This document shows, piece by piece, positions 1 through 9,000 of a stretch of DNA of 64,000 bases (the first letter of the stretch is position 1; each line of letters opens with the position of its first letter). Both the position numbers and the translations under genes were made by a program. The stretch spans positions 62,001 to 126,000 of the forward strand of contig MKSX01000010.1 in assembly GCA_001897445.1 (NCBI GenBank). The letters are read 5' to 3'. Origin of the DNA: Alphaproteobacteria bacterium 33-17 (GTDB lineage: Bacteria; Pseudomonadota; Alphaproteobacteria; Rickettsiales; 33-17). Under the pieces are notes generated by a model that saw only the letters and a program-made list of their open reading frames with translations, was not told the origin of the DNA and did not search any database.

Positions 1-28
1 AGTCTAATTTAATTATTGATTATTTTTT

Positions 29-625
29 ATGCATGTCATTGGGATTACTGGTTGCATTGGCTCCGGTAAAAGTTTTGTTTCTAATATTTTATCACGTATG
101 ATCAATGCTTATGTTATAAATGCAGATCAGTTTGCTAAAACTCTTCTAGATGTAAATGATTTAGCAGAAATATTTCCCGATTGTCTAAATTCAAACGGAG
201 TTGATACAAAAAAAATTGCTGAAAAAGTTTTTAAAAATCGTACTGATTTAGATAAACTTGAATCATATATTTTTCCTAAATTTAGAAAAGAAATTGTCAA
301 AGAAATTGCAAGGATTCGCATGACCAAGAAATATAATTATTTAATTTTAGAAGCGCCAACTTTGTTTGAATCTAAAAGTGAAAATATTTGCGATTTCATA
401 ATAACTGTAACAGCACCCAGAAAAATATGCATTTCCAGAGCCTTGGCAAGAAACCATTTTACAGAAGACCAGGTAAGGTTTATATTGAAACGGCAAACTT
501 CTAACGCATATAAATTAGCTAAATCGGATTATAGTTTAGTATCTGATTTTGGTGAAAGTTTTGTAGTGCGTAAATTAAATAAAATCATTGGAGATATCAA
601 TGCAAGATGTAAAAATATGTCTTGA
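29..625 (+). CDS. coaE: Dephospho-CoA kinase
   Basis: This enzyme phosphorylates the ribose 3'-OH of dephospho-CoA with ATP, the last step of coenzyme A synthesis, in the cytosol. The 198-residue product starts with a P-loop, GCIGSGKS (residues 8-15), followed by INADQFAK with the family Asp (D33), and contains the CoaE-like ISRALARN segment. The length is normal for the family. The stop overlaps the start of dnaQ by about 26 bases, so the two are translationally coupled. coaE next to dnaQ is a common alphaproteobacterial pair, often near the chromosomal origin. The 28 bases upstream hold no visible gene. Confidence 0.95.
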   Translation: MHVIGITGCIGSGKSFVSNILSRMINAYVINADQFAKTLLDVNDLAEIFPDCLNSNGVDTKKIAEKVFKNRTDLDKLESYIFPKFRKEIVKEIARIRMTKKYNYLILEAPTLFESKSENICDFIITVTAPRKICISRALARNHFTEDQVRFILKRQTSNAYKLAKSDYSLVSDFGESFVVRKLNKIIGDINARCKNMS

Positions 626-1256
626 TACTGAAACCACAGGTCTTGACCCATATAAAGGTCATAGAGTTGTAGAAATCGGTGCTGTAGAACTGATAAATGG
701 CTCAAAAACTGGCAGATTTTTTCATGCTTACATTAACCCTGAACGTGATGTACCAGAAGAAGCATATAAAGTACATGGAATAAGCACAGAATTTCTTAAA
801 GATAAGCCACTTATGAGAGATGTTTATCATAAATTTCATGAGTTTATAGGTAGTCATGACTTAGTAATTCACAATGCCGCGTTTGATTTAAAATTCCTGG
901 ATTTTGAAGCATCTTTAGTTGGATTTCCAAAAATAACCAATCATGTAATCGACACTTTAAAAATATGTCGCTCTAAATTTCCAGGCTCCCCTGCGAACTT
1001 AGATGCCTTATGCCGTAGATTTAAGATTGATTTATCTAAACGCGATAAACACGGAGCATTACTGGATTCTGAGCTTTTAGCAGACGTATATATTAACCTA
1101 ACAGGCGGGTTTCAGCGTACTTTTGCAATTCAAAGCGAACAAATTACTGTTATTAAAAAAGAGCGAATAAAAATTTTTAGAGAAGCAAGAGAATTTCCTC
1201 CCTCAGCTGAAGAAATACAGCTTCATGAACAATTTCTCGAGATAATTAATAAATAA
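600..1256 (+). CDS. dnaQ: DNA polymerase III epsilon subunit, 3'-5' proofreading exonuclease
   Basis: This DEDD-family exonuclease proofreads for the replicative polymerase. Exo I is DTETTGLDP near the N-terminus, Exo II is HNAAFDLKFL, and Exo III is HGALLDSELLADVY with the catalytic His. An upstream TTG at 588 is in frame, but the ATG at 600 has a GGAG ribosome site (590-593) six bases before it and gives a start at the conserved MQDVKICLDTETTG segment, so I use 600 (218 residues). It is coupled to coaE by overlap. Confidence 0.95.
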   Translation: MQDVKICLDTETTGLDPYKGHRVVEIGAVELINGSKTGRFFHAYINPERDVPEEAYKVHGISTEFLKDKPLMRDVYHKFHEFIGSHDLVIHNAAFDLKFLDFEASLVGFPKITNHVIDTLKICRSKFPGSPANLDALCRRFKIDLSKRDKHGALLDSELLADVYINLTGGFQRTFAIQSEQITVIKKERIKIFREAREFPPSAEEIQLHEQFLEIINK

Positions 1257-1419
1257 TTTTTCTCACAAATCTTATTAACTTTTAGTAGTAAATTATGTTA
1301 TTGACATAGTTACTTTTAGTTGTTAGCTTTCAGAATATCATGCTATATTAACTTTTTGTTATATATAGTTCATGTCTAATTAATTTAGTTTTACTTATAT
1401 TATTTAAGGAGAAAACGCT

Positions 1420-1635
1420 ATGACAGAAGTAGTAGTGATTGTTGAAGAAGAAACAAAAGAAGAAACATTAACAATTGGTCTTCCAACTGATGAAGATACA
1501 AACGAAGTTAAAGAATTATCAGAAGCAGCTGAAGAAAAAACCGAAGAAACTGCTGAAGTAACATTAGGTGATGTTTTTGAAGAAATCAAAGCTGAAGAAA
1601 CTGCTCAAACAGCTGAATTAGACTACCTTGCTTAA
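1420..1635 (+). CDS. Small, very acidic protein of unknown function
   Basis: I do not recognise this 71-residue protein. It is extremely rich in Glu and Thr (runs such as VEEETKEETL and EEKTEETAEV), has no signal peptide, membrane segment or Cys, and should be highly negatively charged and largely disordered or helical. A clear AAGGAG ribosome site sits just upstream and a strong intrinsic terminator follows 20 bases after the stop, so it looks like a single-gene transcript made at a good level. Glu codons dominate but base composition matches the surroundings. It may be lineage-specific; no function can be assigned. Confidence 0.75.
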   Translation: MTEVVVIVEEETKEETLTIGLPTDEDTNEVKELSEAAEEKTEETAEVTLGDVFEEIKAEETAQTAELDYLA

Positions 1636-1654
1636 TATAAGCTTTAATGTCTTT

Positions 1655-1690
1655 AAGGTCATACTACATTTTCTGGTATGACCTTTTTTT
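1655..1690 (+). terminator. Intrinsic terminator of the small acidic protein gene
   Basis: A ten-base stem (AAGGTCATAC paired with GTATGACCTT) encloses an 11-base loop and is followed by a run of T. It lies 20 bases after the stop of the acidic protein gene and isolates it from the carrier gene downstream. Confidence 0.9.
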
Positions 1691-1764
1691 ATTTTTATAA
1701 CCAAAGATTGACTATTTCATAAAATTATCTTAATGTGATGCAAATTTTTTACACATAGGTAACC

Positions 1765-3003
1765 ATGAGTTTTACTAAATCAAATCACCGAAAATTATCT
1801 GCCTACTTAGGTGTTATGGTTGAACACTATGATACCGCTTTATATGGGTTTATGACCCCAGTACTTAAAAATCTATTTTTTCCAAACTTAGATGATATGA
1901 CTGCCTTAATATTTATGATTTCAGGATATGGGGTAAGCTTGCTATGTAAACCATTCGGAGCATTATTTTTCGGGTATTTAGGTGATAAATTCGGGCGTAA
2001 AAGAGCATTACTTATATCGGTTTTAGGAATGGCAATGGTTACTATTTCTATGGGAATATTACCCACATATGAAACTTTGGGAATATTCGCCCCTATTTTA
2101 CTAATTTTATGCAGAGCTATGCAGGCATTTTTTGTTGCTGGTGAATATAATGGCGGAGCTATTTATATCATTGAGCATGACGCAAATAAAGCAAAAGGTT
2201 TAGCAAGCGGGATTTATTGCGCATTTACTGCAGTAGGCTTTTTATTAGCATCTTTTGCAACTAATGTTATCATTCATTACGGCAATGAATACTGGAGAAT
2301 TCCATACTACATTGCATCAATAACTGTGATTGTTTGCATATACTTTCGTATGTATGCCCAGGAAACGCCTGAATTTCAAAAATCAGATGACGAATCATTT
2401 CATGAAAAGCATTACAATATTGAAGATATGCCAAGGCTATTTTTAATAGTAGCCCTTACTTCTTTTGTGAGCGCTTTGTACATGATTCCAACAGTTATGG
2501 TAAACTCATTTATTACTGTTGTAACCACTATGGATATTAAAGATGTAATGAAGGTTAACACAGTATCTTTAATATACTATACAGCGTTTTTACCATTTGC
2601 AGGTATGCTTACCGATAAACTTGGCGCAAGGAATTTAATGGTAGTATCTTTAATTGGTTCAATTGTAATGGTCTTCCCTGCATTTGCTATTTTAGGAATG
2701 GATAGCATTATCGGACTGCTCATCTTTAAATGTCTTATGATATCACTTTGCGCAATATTTATTGTACCGTTTCACCCATATTCTGTTGAACAGTTTTCGG
2801 TACGTCAGCGCTATACCAATATATCATTTGCTTATTCTATAGGTAGTCAGGTTGGTGCTTATGCCCCTACTTTGAGCCTTTCCATTTACAATAAAACAGG
2901 AATGATTTATACTCATGGAATATTAATTATGGTACTTGCCATAATAGCACTTTATATGATGAAATCTTATGAAAGAACAAACGCAAGAATCAAAGCAACC
3001 TAA
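1765..3003 (+). CDS. MFS transporter of the ProP (metabolite:H+ symporter) family
   Basis: This 412-residue polytopic inner-membrane carrier has about 12 predicted membrane segments. The loop between helices 2 and 3 reads GYLGDKFGRKRAL, the MFS signature, and RAMQAFFVAGEYNGGAIYIIEH matches the R-x-x-Q-G-x-x-x-G-x-E region of ProP-type carriers. Rickettsiales carry many ProP paralogues, thought to import host osmolytes, carboxylates or amino acids. The substrate cannot be read from sequence. The 3' end overlaps a micro-ORF encoding an SdhAF4-like protein by 35 bases. Confidence 0.85.
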   Translation: MSFTKSNHRKLSAYLGVMVEHYDTALYGFMTPVLKNLFFPNLDDMTALIFMISGYGVSLLCKPFGALFFGYLGDKFGRKRALLISVLGMAMVTISMGILPTYETLGIFAPILLILCRAMQAFFVAGEYNGGAIYIIEHDANKAKGLASGIYCAFTAVGFLLASFATNVIIHYGNEYWRIPYYIASITVIVCIYFRMYAQETPEFQKSDDESFHEKHYNIEDMPRLFLIVALTSFVSALYMIPTVMVNSFITVVTTMDIKDVMKVNTVSLIYYTAFLPFAGMLTDKLGARNLMVVSLIGSIVMVFPAFAILGMDSIIGLLIFKCLMISLCAIFIVPFHPYSVEQFSVRQRYTNISFAYSIGSQVGAYAPTLSLSIYNKTGMIYTHGILIMVLAIIALYMMKSYERTNARIKAT

Positions 3004-3103
3004 AGAATCAGAAAACAAACCCGAAGAATTCGGAGGGCCAAGTGGCTTAGAGCCAACACGTTATGGTGACTGGGAACGCAAAGGCAGAGTTAGTGATTTT
3101 TAA
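2969..3103 (+). CDS. SdhAF4-like protein (DUF1674), succinate dehydrogenase assembly factor
   Basis: This 44-residue ORF lies in another frame at the end of the carrier gene. The C-terminal half reads EEFGGPSGLEPTRYGDWE followed by RKGRVSDF at the stop, which is the hallmark of DUF1674/SdhAF4 proteins. In yeast, animals and alphaproteobacteria these help mature the flavinated SdhA subunit before complex II assembly. The N-terminal 20 residues are charged and low in complexity (KEQTQESKQPKESENKP). The start is the ATG at 2969, in frame and inside the carrier gene, so it is probably translationally coupled. sdhA is not in this window. Confidence 0.88.
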   Translation: MKEQTQESKQPKESENKPEEFGGPSGLEPTRYGDWERKGRVSDF

Positions 3104-3115
3104 TTAGGGGGATTT

Positions 3116-3571
3116 ATGTCAAAGAGCTTACTGAAATTAGTTTATACATATCATTTCAGATGTGGTTACAGACTTTATAACCCTCAAATGAATGATCAGG
3201 AAAATATAATATTATACGGTAACAGCCAGAATCCTAACGGTATGGGTGGTAATTTTACCTTGAAACTTACTTTATTCGGCACAATAGATCCCGTTTCAGG
3301 TATGATTGTAAAGCCAGCAAAAATTAATGATGCGGTAAATGAACATGTTTTATCGAAGATCAATTATAAGTTTTTGAATAAAGATGTTGCTGAATTTGAG
3401 CATATACCCCCTACAATAGAAAATATGGCAGTGGTCATCTGGGACTGGATTACAAAGAAAATTAATAGCAAAAATTTGTTATCAATTACTATAACTTCTC
3501 AGGAAGGCGTAGAAGTTGAGTATACAGGTCAAAAACAAGAGCAGGAAAATGTTTTCGATTTCATTATCTGA
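3116..3571 (+). CDS. PTPS/QueD-fold protein lacking all metal and catalytic residues (pseudoenzyme)
   Basis: The 151-residue product follows the eukaryotic-type 6-pyruvoyl-tetrahydropterin synthase pattern closely: FRCGYRLYNP, then ENIILYGNSQNPNG, the FGTIDPVSGMIV turn, and PTIENMAVVIWD. The key residues are changed. The first zinc His (family HRL) is Tyr in YRL. The HGHNY pair is MGGNF. The catalytic Cys before NNPNG is Ser. The Asp-His of LDHKNL is Asn-Tyr in INYKFL. So fold conservation without active-site conservation is seen directly. A non-catalytic, perhaps ligand-binding or scaffold, role is inference. The gene starts 12 bases after the SdhAF4-like ORF with an AGGGGG ribosome site and overlaps tatB by 23 bases. 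Confidence 0.75.
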   Translation: MSKSLLKLVYTYHFRCGYRLYNPQMNDQENIILYGNSQNPNGMGGNFTLKLTLFGTIDPVSGMIVKPAKINDAVNEHVLSKINYKFLNKDVAEFEHIPPTIENMAVVIWDWITKKINSKNLLSITITSQEGVEVEYTGQKQEQENVFDFII

Positions 3572-3857
3572 AGTTTTAATAGTACTTATTGTTATGGTTA
3601 TGGTCTATAAAAAAGAAGACTACAGCCAGATTATGAAAACTATTAAATCTATCAAAAAACAAATCGCAAGTTTTAGAAAATCAGCATTCGATTTTATTGA
3701 TGAGGTTACAGGTGAAAATGATTTTGTAACCAAGATTAAAGGTGATGACGGTAAAGAATATATAGCGTATAATCTTGATTTAATTAAACCAGATATAAAA
3801 GAAAATGAACCAGAAAAACCTCAAAATATCGCAGCACATAGCGGAGATAAAATCTAG
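3549..3857 (+). CDS. tatB: Sec-independent translocase protein TatB
   Basis: TatB is the membrane-anchored partner of TatC that binds twin-arginine signal peptides. The 102-residue product starts MFSISLSEVLIVLIVMVMVY, a single N-terminal membrane segment, then a basic amphipathic helix (IMKTIKSIKKQIASFRKSAF). The usual Gly-Pro hinge after the membrane helix is replaced by YKKEDY, so assignment to TatB rather than TatA rests on the SLSE start, the long tail and the position directly before tatC. A longer reading from TTG at 3516 is possible, but the ATG at 3549 follows an AGGA-containing ribosome site. Confidence 0.75.
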   Translation: MFSISLSEVLIVLIVMVMVYKKEDYSQIMKTIKSIKKQIASFRKSAFDFIDEVTGENDFVTKIKGDDGKEYIAYNLDLIKPDIKENEPEKPQNIAAHSGDKI

Positions 3858-4551
3858 ATTAATCAAAGTCGTAATTTGTATTTTAATAACCTTTGGAATA
3901 TCTTATTATTTCTCTGAAAATATACTTATGTTCTTAGTGGAACCACTCAAAAAAATAAGTGGCGATCATATTAAAATTATATACACAGGGCTTGGTGAAG
4001 CATTTTTTACATATATTACTATATCTTTGTACAATGCTATATTCATATCTATGCCGTTTATTTTATATCAAATTTACGCATTTTTAGCACCTGGGCTTTA
4101 TAAAAAAGAAAAACGTTTTATAAGACCTTTATTTGTTTCTGCACTTTTCTTATTTATCACTGGCGTTGTTTTCGCTTACTATCTTGTCTTTCCGCTCGCG
4201 TGGGAGTTTTTTGCCGGCTTTCAGTTTAGCTCAAAAATTGGTCTATCTCTAGCATTAGAAACTCGGGTTAGTGAATATGCGGAAATAGCTGTAAAAATCA
4301 TGATGGCATTTGGTACAGCTTTTGAACTACCCATACTATTAGTAATTTTAGTAATGCTAGATTTAGTATCTGTGAAAAGCCTGAAGTCTAAAAGACGCCA
4401 TGCTATTGTAATAATGTTTGTAGTTGCTGCAATAGTAACCCCACCAGATATTATAAGCCAGATTTGTCTTGCCCTGCCCCTTATAATATTATATGAATTA
4501 TCGATATTAATTGCTCAAAAAATAACTAAAGTCAGACAAAATCATGCATGA
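3805..4551 (+). CDS. tatC: Sec-independent translocase core subunit TatC
   Basis: TatC is the six-helix receptor for twin-arginine signal peptides. It begins with SQHIAEIKSRL (family hhxELRxRL), carries the conserved Glu in TGLGEAFFTY (E65), and ends with the signature AAIVTPPDIISQICLALPLIILYE. The 248-residue length is typical. The ATG at 3805 lies inside tatB, giving a 53-base overlap in a different frame, and the stop overlaps serS by 8 bases, so tatB-tatC-serS are tightly coupled. Confidence 0.95.
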   Translation: MNQKNLKISQHIAEIKSRLIKVVICILITFGISYYFSENILMFLVEPLKKISGDHIKIIYTGLGEAFFTYITISLYNAIFISMPFILYQIYAFLAPGLYKKEKRFIRPLFVSALFLFITGVVFAYYLVFPLAWEFFAGFQFSSKIGLSLALETRVSEYAEIAVKIMMAFGTAFELPILLVILVMLDLVSVKSLKSKRRHAIVIMFVVAAIVTPPDIISQICLALPLIILYELSILIAQKITKVRQNHA

Positions 4552-5809
4552 TATAAATTTTATTAGAGAAAATCCTGATTTATTTAACCAGGGGATGAAA
4601 AAACGCGGTCTCGAAATTACAGCCGAATATATTTTACAGTTAGACGAAAAGAATAGAAACGCGATCACAGAACTGCAAAACATGCAGCAAAAACGCAATA
4701 TCTTAGCGAAAGAAATTGGTAATTTCAAAGATAAAGGATCTCCTGAATTTAAACAAATGCTAGCAGAAGCCAGCAAACTTAAAGAAGATATTGCTAGCTT
4801 TGAAGCTGCTCAAGAAAATAATGAGCTTACTAAGATTTTATGCGAAATTCCAAATTTGCCAGATGAAACAGTACCAGTTGGCAAAGATGAAAATGATCAC
4901 GTTTCAATTAAGCACTATTTAGAACCTAATATATTGCCATTTGAAGCTAAAAACCACTGGGAGCTTGGTGAAAACCTAAAGCAAATGGATTTTGAAACAG
5001 CTGTAAAAATATCAGGAAGCAGATTTGTTTTGCTTAAAAAAGACTTAGCCCGCATGGAAAGAGCATTGCAAAACTTTATGCTAGACAGTCACGTAAACGA
5101 CTGGGAATATACTGAAATTGTTCCGCCATATTTGGTTAAAGATCAGGCTATGTTTGGCGTAGGTCAGCTTCCAAAATTCGCTGAAGAATCTTTCCAGACT
5201 ACAAATGGTTATAGACTTATCCCAACATCAGAAGTATCACTAACTAATATTGTAGCTGATGCTATTTTAAATGAGAAAGAGCTTCCGCTAAGGTTTACTG
5301 CGTACAGCCCATGCTTTAGATCAGAAGCTGGTAGCGCAGGTAAAGATACGCGCGGTATGATTAGGCAGCATCAGTTTACCAAAGTTGAACTTGTAAGTAT
5401 TACAACGCCAGAACATTCTAATACTGAGCATGAAAGAATGCTTGCTGCTGCAGAATCTATTCTACAAAAGCTTGAGCTTCCTTATAGGGTAATGCTACTT
5501 TGTAGCGGTGATATGGGCTTTTCTGCACAGAAAACTTATGACATTGAAGTATGGCTACCAGGGCAAAATACTTACCGTGAAATTTCAAGCTGCTCAAATT
5601 GTGGTGACTTTCAGGGTAGACGTATGAAAGCAAGATTTAAACGCGATGGCGAAAATTTCCCTGTTCATACTCTTAACGGATCAGGACTTGCTGTTGGCCG
5701 TACAATGGTTGCAATTTTAGAAAACTATCAGCAAGAAGACGGGAGCATAATAATTCCTGAGAAATTAGTACCTTATATGGGTGGTGTAAAAAAAATTGAG
5801 GCTTTATAA
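4544..5809 (+). CDS. serS: Seryl-tRNA synthetase
   Basis: This class II synthetase charges tRNA-Ser. The N-terminal part (residues about 1-100) is the long coiled-coil arm that grips the tRNA variable arm (IRENPDLFNQGMKKRG...). Motif 2 is CFRSEAGSAGKDTRGMIRQH at about residue 260. Motif 3 is GSGLAVGRTMVAILENYQ near the C-terminus. The 421-residue length is standard. The stop TAA shares a base with the start of the DUF1653 gene. Confidence 0.96.
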   Translation: MHDINFIRENPDLFNQGMKKRGLEITAEYILQLDEKNRNAITELQNMQQKRNILAKEIGNFKDKGSPEFKQMLAEASKLKEDIASFEAAQENNELTKILCEIPNLPDETVPVGKDENDHVSIKHYLEPNILPFEAKNHWELGENLKQMDFETAVKISGSRFVLLKKDLARMERALQNFMLDSHVNDWEYTEIVPPYLVKDQAMFGVGQLPKFAEESFQTTNGYRLIPTSEVSLTNIVADAILNEKELPLRFTAYSPCFRSEAGSAGKDTRGMIRQHQFTKVELVSITTPEHSNTEHERMLAAAESILQKLELPYRVMLLCSGDMGFSAQKTYDIEVWLPGQNTYREISSCSNCGDFQGRRMKARFKRDGENFPVHTLNGSGLAVGRTMVAILENYQQEDGSIIIPEKLVPYMGGVKKIEAL

Positions 5810-6042
5810 TGAAACTAGGAATTTATGAGCATTATTCAGGTAAGAAGTACAGAGTTTTAGGGTTAGCACGTCATACAGAAACTTTAGAGGAAATGGTTGT
5901 GTATCATAGTCTTTATGGGGATTATGGCATATGGGTAAGACCAAAAGCCATGTTTGAAGAGACAGTTGAAATAAATAACCAAGTTCAGTCCAGGTTTACA
6001 TTCTTAAGCGAAGTGTTTAATTGCGCACCTGAATTTTCATAA
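5809..6042 (+). CDS. DUF1653 family protein
   Basis: The 77-residue protein reads GIYEHYSGKKYRVLGLARH near its N-terminus and VVYHSLYGDYGIWVRPKAMF after it, the hallmark of DUF1653, a small single-domain beta-rich family of unknown function. The start overlaps the serS stop by one base, so it is cotranscribed. A bidirectional terminator follows immediately. Confidence 0.88.
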   Translation: MKLGIYEHYSGKKYRVLGLARHTETLEEMVVYHSLYGDYGIWVRPKAMFEETVEINNQVQSRFTFLSEVFNCAPEFS

Positions 6043-6070
6043 AAAAAGGGTCAAAATGACCCTTTTTTTA
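6041..6070. terminator. Bidirectional intrinsic terminator
   Basis: The perfect inverted repeat AAAAAAAGGGTCA / TGACCCTTTTTTT with a three-base loop sits between the converging DUF1653 gene (+) and the ABC protein gene (-). It supplies a T-tract in both directions. Confidence 0.93.
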
Positions 6071-6078
6071 TTCAAACA

Positions 6079-9000
6079 TTATACTACCGGAACAATTAAA
6101 GCTCTATCAATTTTTTCTACAACTTCCTTCCAGCTAACTTGCGGGACAACCTGAGGAGCAGCAACTTGCGGAGCGGCATTTGGAACTAAGCCTTTTTCTT
6201 CAATTGTGCAACATGAAATATTATTATCTGCACTATATTTACTAGTTCTCAAATTCCATTCTTTAGTCGCAAAATCAGCAAAATCATTATAGCTTTCGTC
6301 GTGCTGAACTGAAATAATTGCCGCCTTATGATCTTTCACATATTTCTTAAGTCTAATTTGCACCAGATTTCTATTTGGCGTCAGTCTTGACATTAAGAAA
6401 TCTTTCACTTCCTGAGTTTGTTTATCAGGATGCATATTCCAAATTTCTTTCACTATTTTCTTTAAATTTGGCTTTTCTTTTAAAGTCTTCTCATGTTCCG
6501 GGTTATATGGAACTTCAAATAATGTACAAAAACCTCTATATAAATTTTCTGCACTTAAATCAGGATCCATCTTACCAAGGTGAGTAAGTGACTCATCAAG
6601 GAAAATAACTTTTTCTCTTTGCATTATCATTCTGGCAATCAGCATTCTTACAGACTCACCACCTGAATAATTTGTAGATATATCACCTTTTAAAGGATCT
6701 GTATTATTAGAACCAATTTTTTGTACAAAATAATGCTTAGAACTTAAACCAAGCCATACCATTTCTTTTCTCAAGTTTTCGATTAAAACTTCATCAATAG
6801 GTTTATTTGGATCAGTTGCCTGATGACTAGCAATTGCGGTATCTTTCATACCAACTTTAATAAAGTCAAGCATACTAATACCATTTAGCATTTTATAGCC
6901 TTTTTGCGGTACTATTGCGAAAGCCTCAGGAACATCAGGGTGCATTTTGATATGACCATTAAATATATTCCACATAGTTGTAGTAAGTAATAGTGTTGTT
7001 TTACCACCACCTGTCTGACCTTTAAATATAATGATATCACCTTCTTTTACTTCAATTTTATTTTTAAGCTCCATAAGAGGTGTTGCTTTTGAATGGAAAG
7101 TATCTTTACCTGGTGGATTAAAAGAACCCAAAACGGATGAAACCAAAGGACCAAAACCTTCAAGAAACTGATCCATAATACTTATACCTGTTAGATTTTT
7201 AGGAAGTCCCACTTTAAATCCTTCATTGAACCTAATTAAAGTTCCATTACTTGCCTTAACTTCTGCATCACTCATAACCTCTGCCTTACCTTTGTAAGCA
7301 GCTTGATATGCCTCCGTTCTGTGTGACTCAAGTTCTAAAAATATACTTGCAAGCTTTAAACCTTCTCCATCTTCAGCAAGTTCCTTAGCATGACTGTTAC
7401 CACGCTCTGAAAGGATCTGACCATCCTGACGGTTTTGAACCATGTAAATATCTACAATAAATCTTGCAAGCTCGGTAATGGCATCAGTAATGCCGTATGC
7501 TATACCAAAAATACCAGTAATAATTGTAGAAATGCTAGATATCATATCAGCTGTTTTTCTAAGCGTTTTCTTAACAAAGTTTGTAAATGCCAGCTTATTA
7601 TCAATCGCTTTTAATTTTTTTGAATCATTTTCAATTTTAAGACTATTAAGTTCAGTCTGTTTTAATTGTTTAGCTTCTGGCGCATTTACTGTATCTTTAG
7701 CAACGTTAGAAGCCGCAGTTCTTCTTTCTGAATAAAGCCCCATAAGCTCCCAAACATAAAGCCCCTGAATCCTTGCAACTAATGTAAGACCGAAGTTCAC
7801 GACCTTACTAACATATGCAATGTTACCAATTAATTTATTTAAATCTTTAGTAATAGTCTTTTTATTTTTGAATGCATTTGGCGCACTTTTAGCATCGATT
7901 TGCTCTAACATTACATTTGTAATTGATTTTAGATTTTTAACTTCAAATACTTTAGTAATGTTAGGAATTTCTTTTTTACAAACTGCTATGAAATCTGATT
8001 TATTTTCTAATAAATATATAATGTTATTTTTAAAATCACCTTCAGGTAATTTATTTAATTCCTGAAATAAATTTATACCCTGAGCTTCTGCTACATCTGG
8101 CTTTATAACAGCCAGTAGAACTGATCCTAATAAGCTCATTGAATCTGAGTCTTCTAAAGCCTCATCTTTAACCATATTCAACTTACTCAAATAATTTGCA
8201 GCTAAAGAATCGATTTTTAAAACATTATAAAGATTAACTACTGCAGTATTACCAATTATAGCATTTATTATAGCAGCTTTTTTCTTAGGATCATTTATTA
8301 GTACTTTTAATTCTTGACTTACCACAGCTTTATCTGAAGCTAGAATACTCGAATTTTTCATTAGAATATTAACCGCGCCACTGATAATTCCATCTCTATT
8401 TTTCTCATGGATTGCTTGAAACAGAGCAGCTGAGTCCTGATCAGCCAAATTAGACATTGCTTTAGCTTGAGTGATAAAGTTTATTCCTCTACGAAAGCCT
8501 GGAACTAACGTTATTGCGCTAAAAAATGATTTCATTAAATTCACAAAATCTCTTAGCCTGAACATCGCTAAATATCCAGCCAATATGCTACCTGCCGTAA
8601 TTACTGCTGGTATTACCTTACTTACTAAGTTTAAGCCATGAATTGCGATACTTGTATGTGGATTCGCTCTAAGAGAATATAAAGTAAATAAACCGCTTGA
8701 AGTTAATAGAAGTAAATTAAATACTGCTTCAACAGTTGTAAAGTTTGATGTAAATCCTTTTGCTAAAGAGTCTTTGATCATATCTCTATTAATTACCTTA
8801 CCTGTTACTGTTTGGTAATTTAAGAATGACTCTTGTTCTAAACGCTTAACTTTTTTATCATAGAATCTATCTACATACTTTTCTCTAAAATTTTCAACAA
8901 TTGATTTACTTGTAGCATCAAATACTCTGCTTAATACTAAGCTGCTTATAGAAAACAAACCTGGCATAGTAAGTATTGATCCTGAGGTAATTGCAATATT

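Noticed and set aside
588..599. Upstream TTG start for dnaQ
   Set aside because: The ATG at 600 has a well-spaced GGAG site and begins at the conserved Exo I region.
1301..1306. TTGACA upstream of the acidic protein gene
   Set aside because: No acceptable -10 hexamer is found at 16-18 bases; left as a possible but unsupported promoter.
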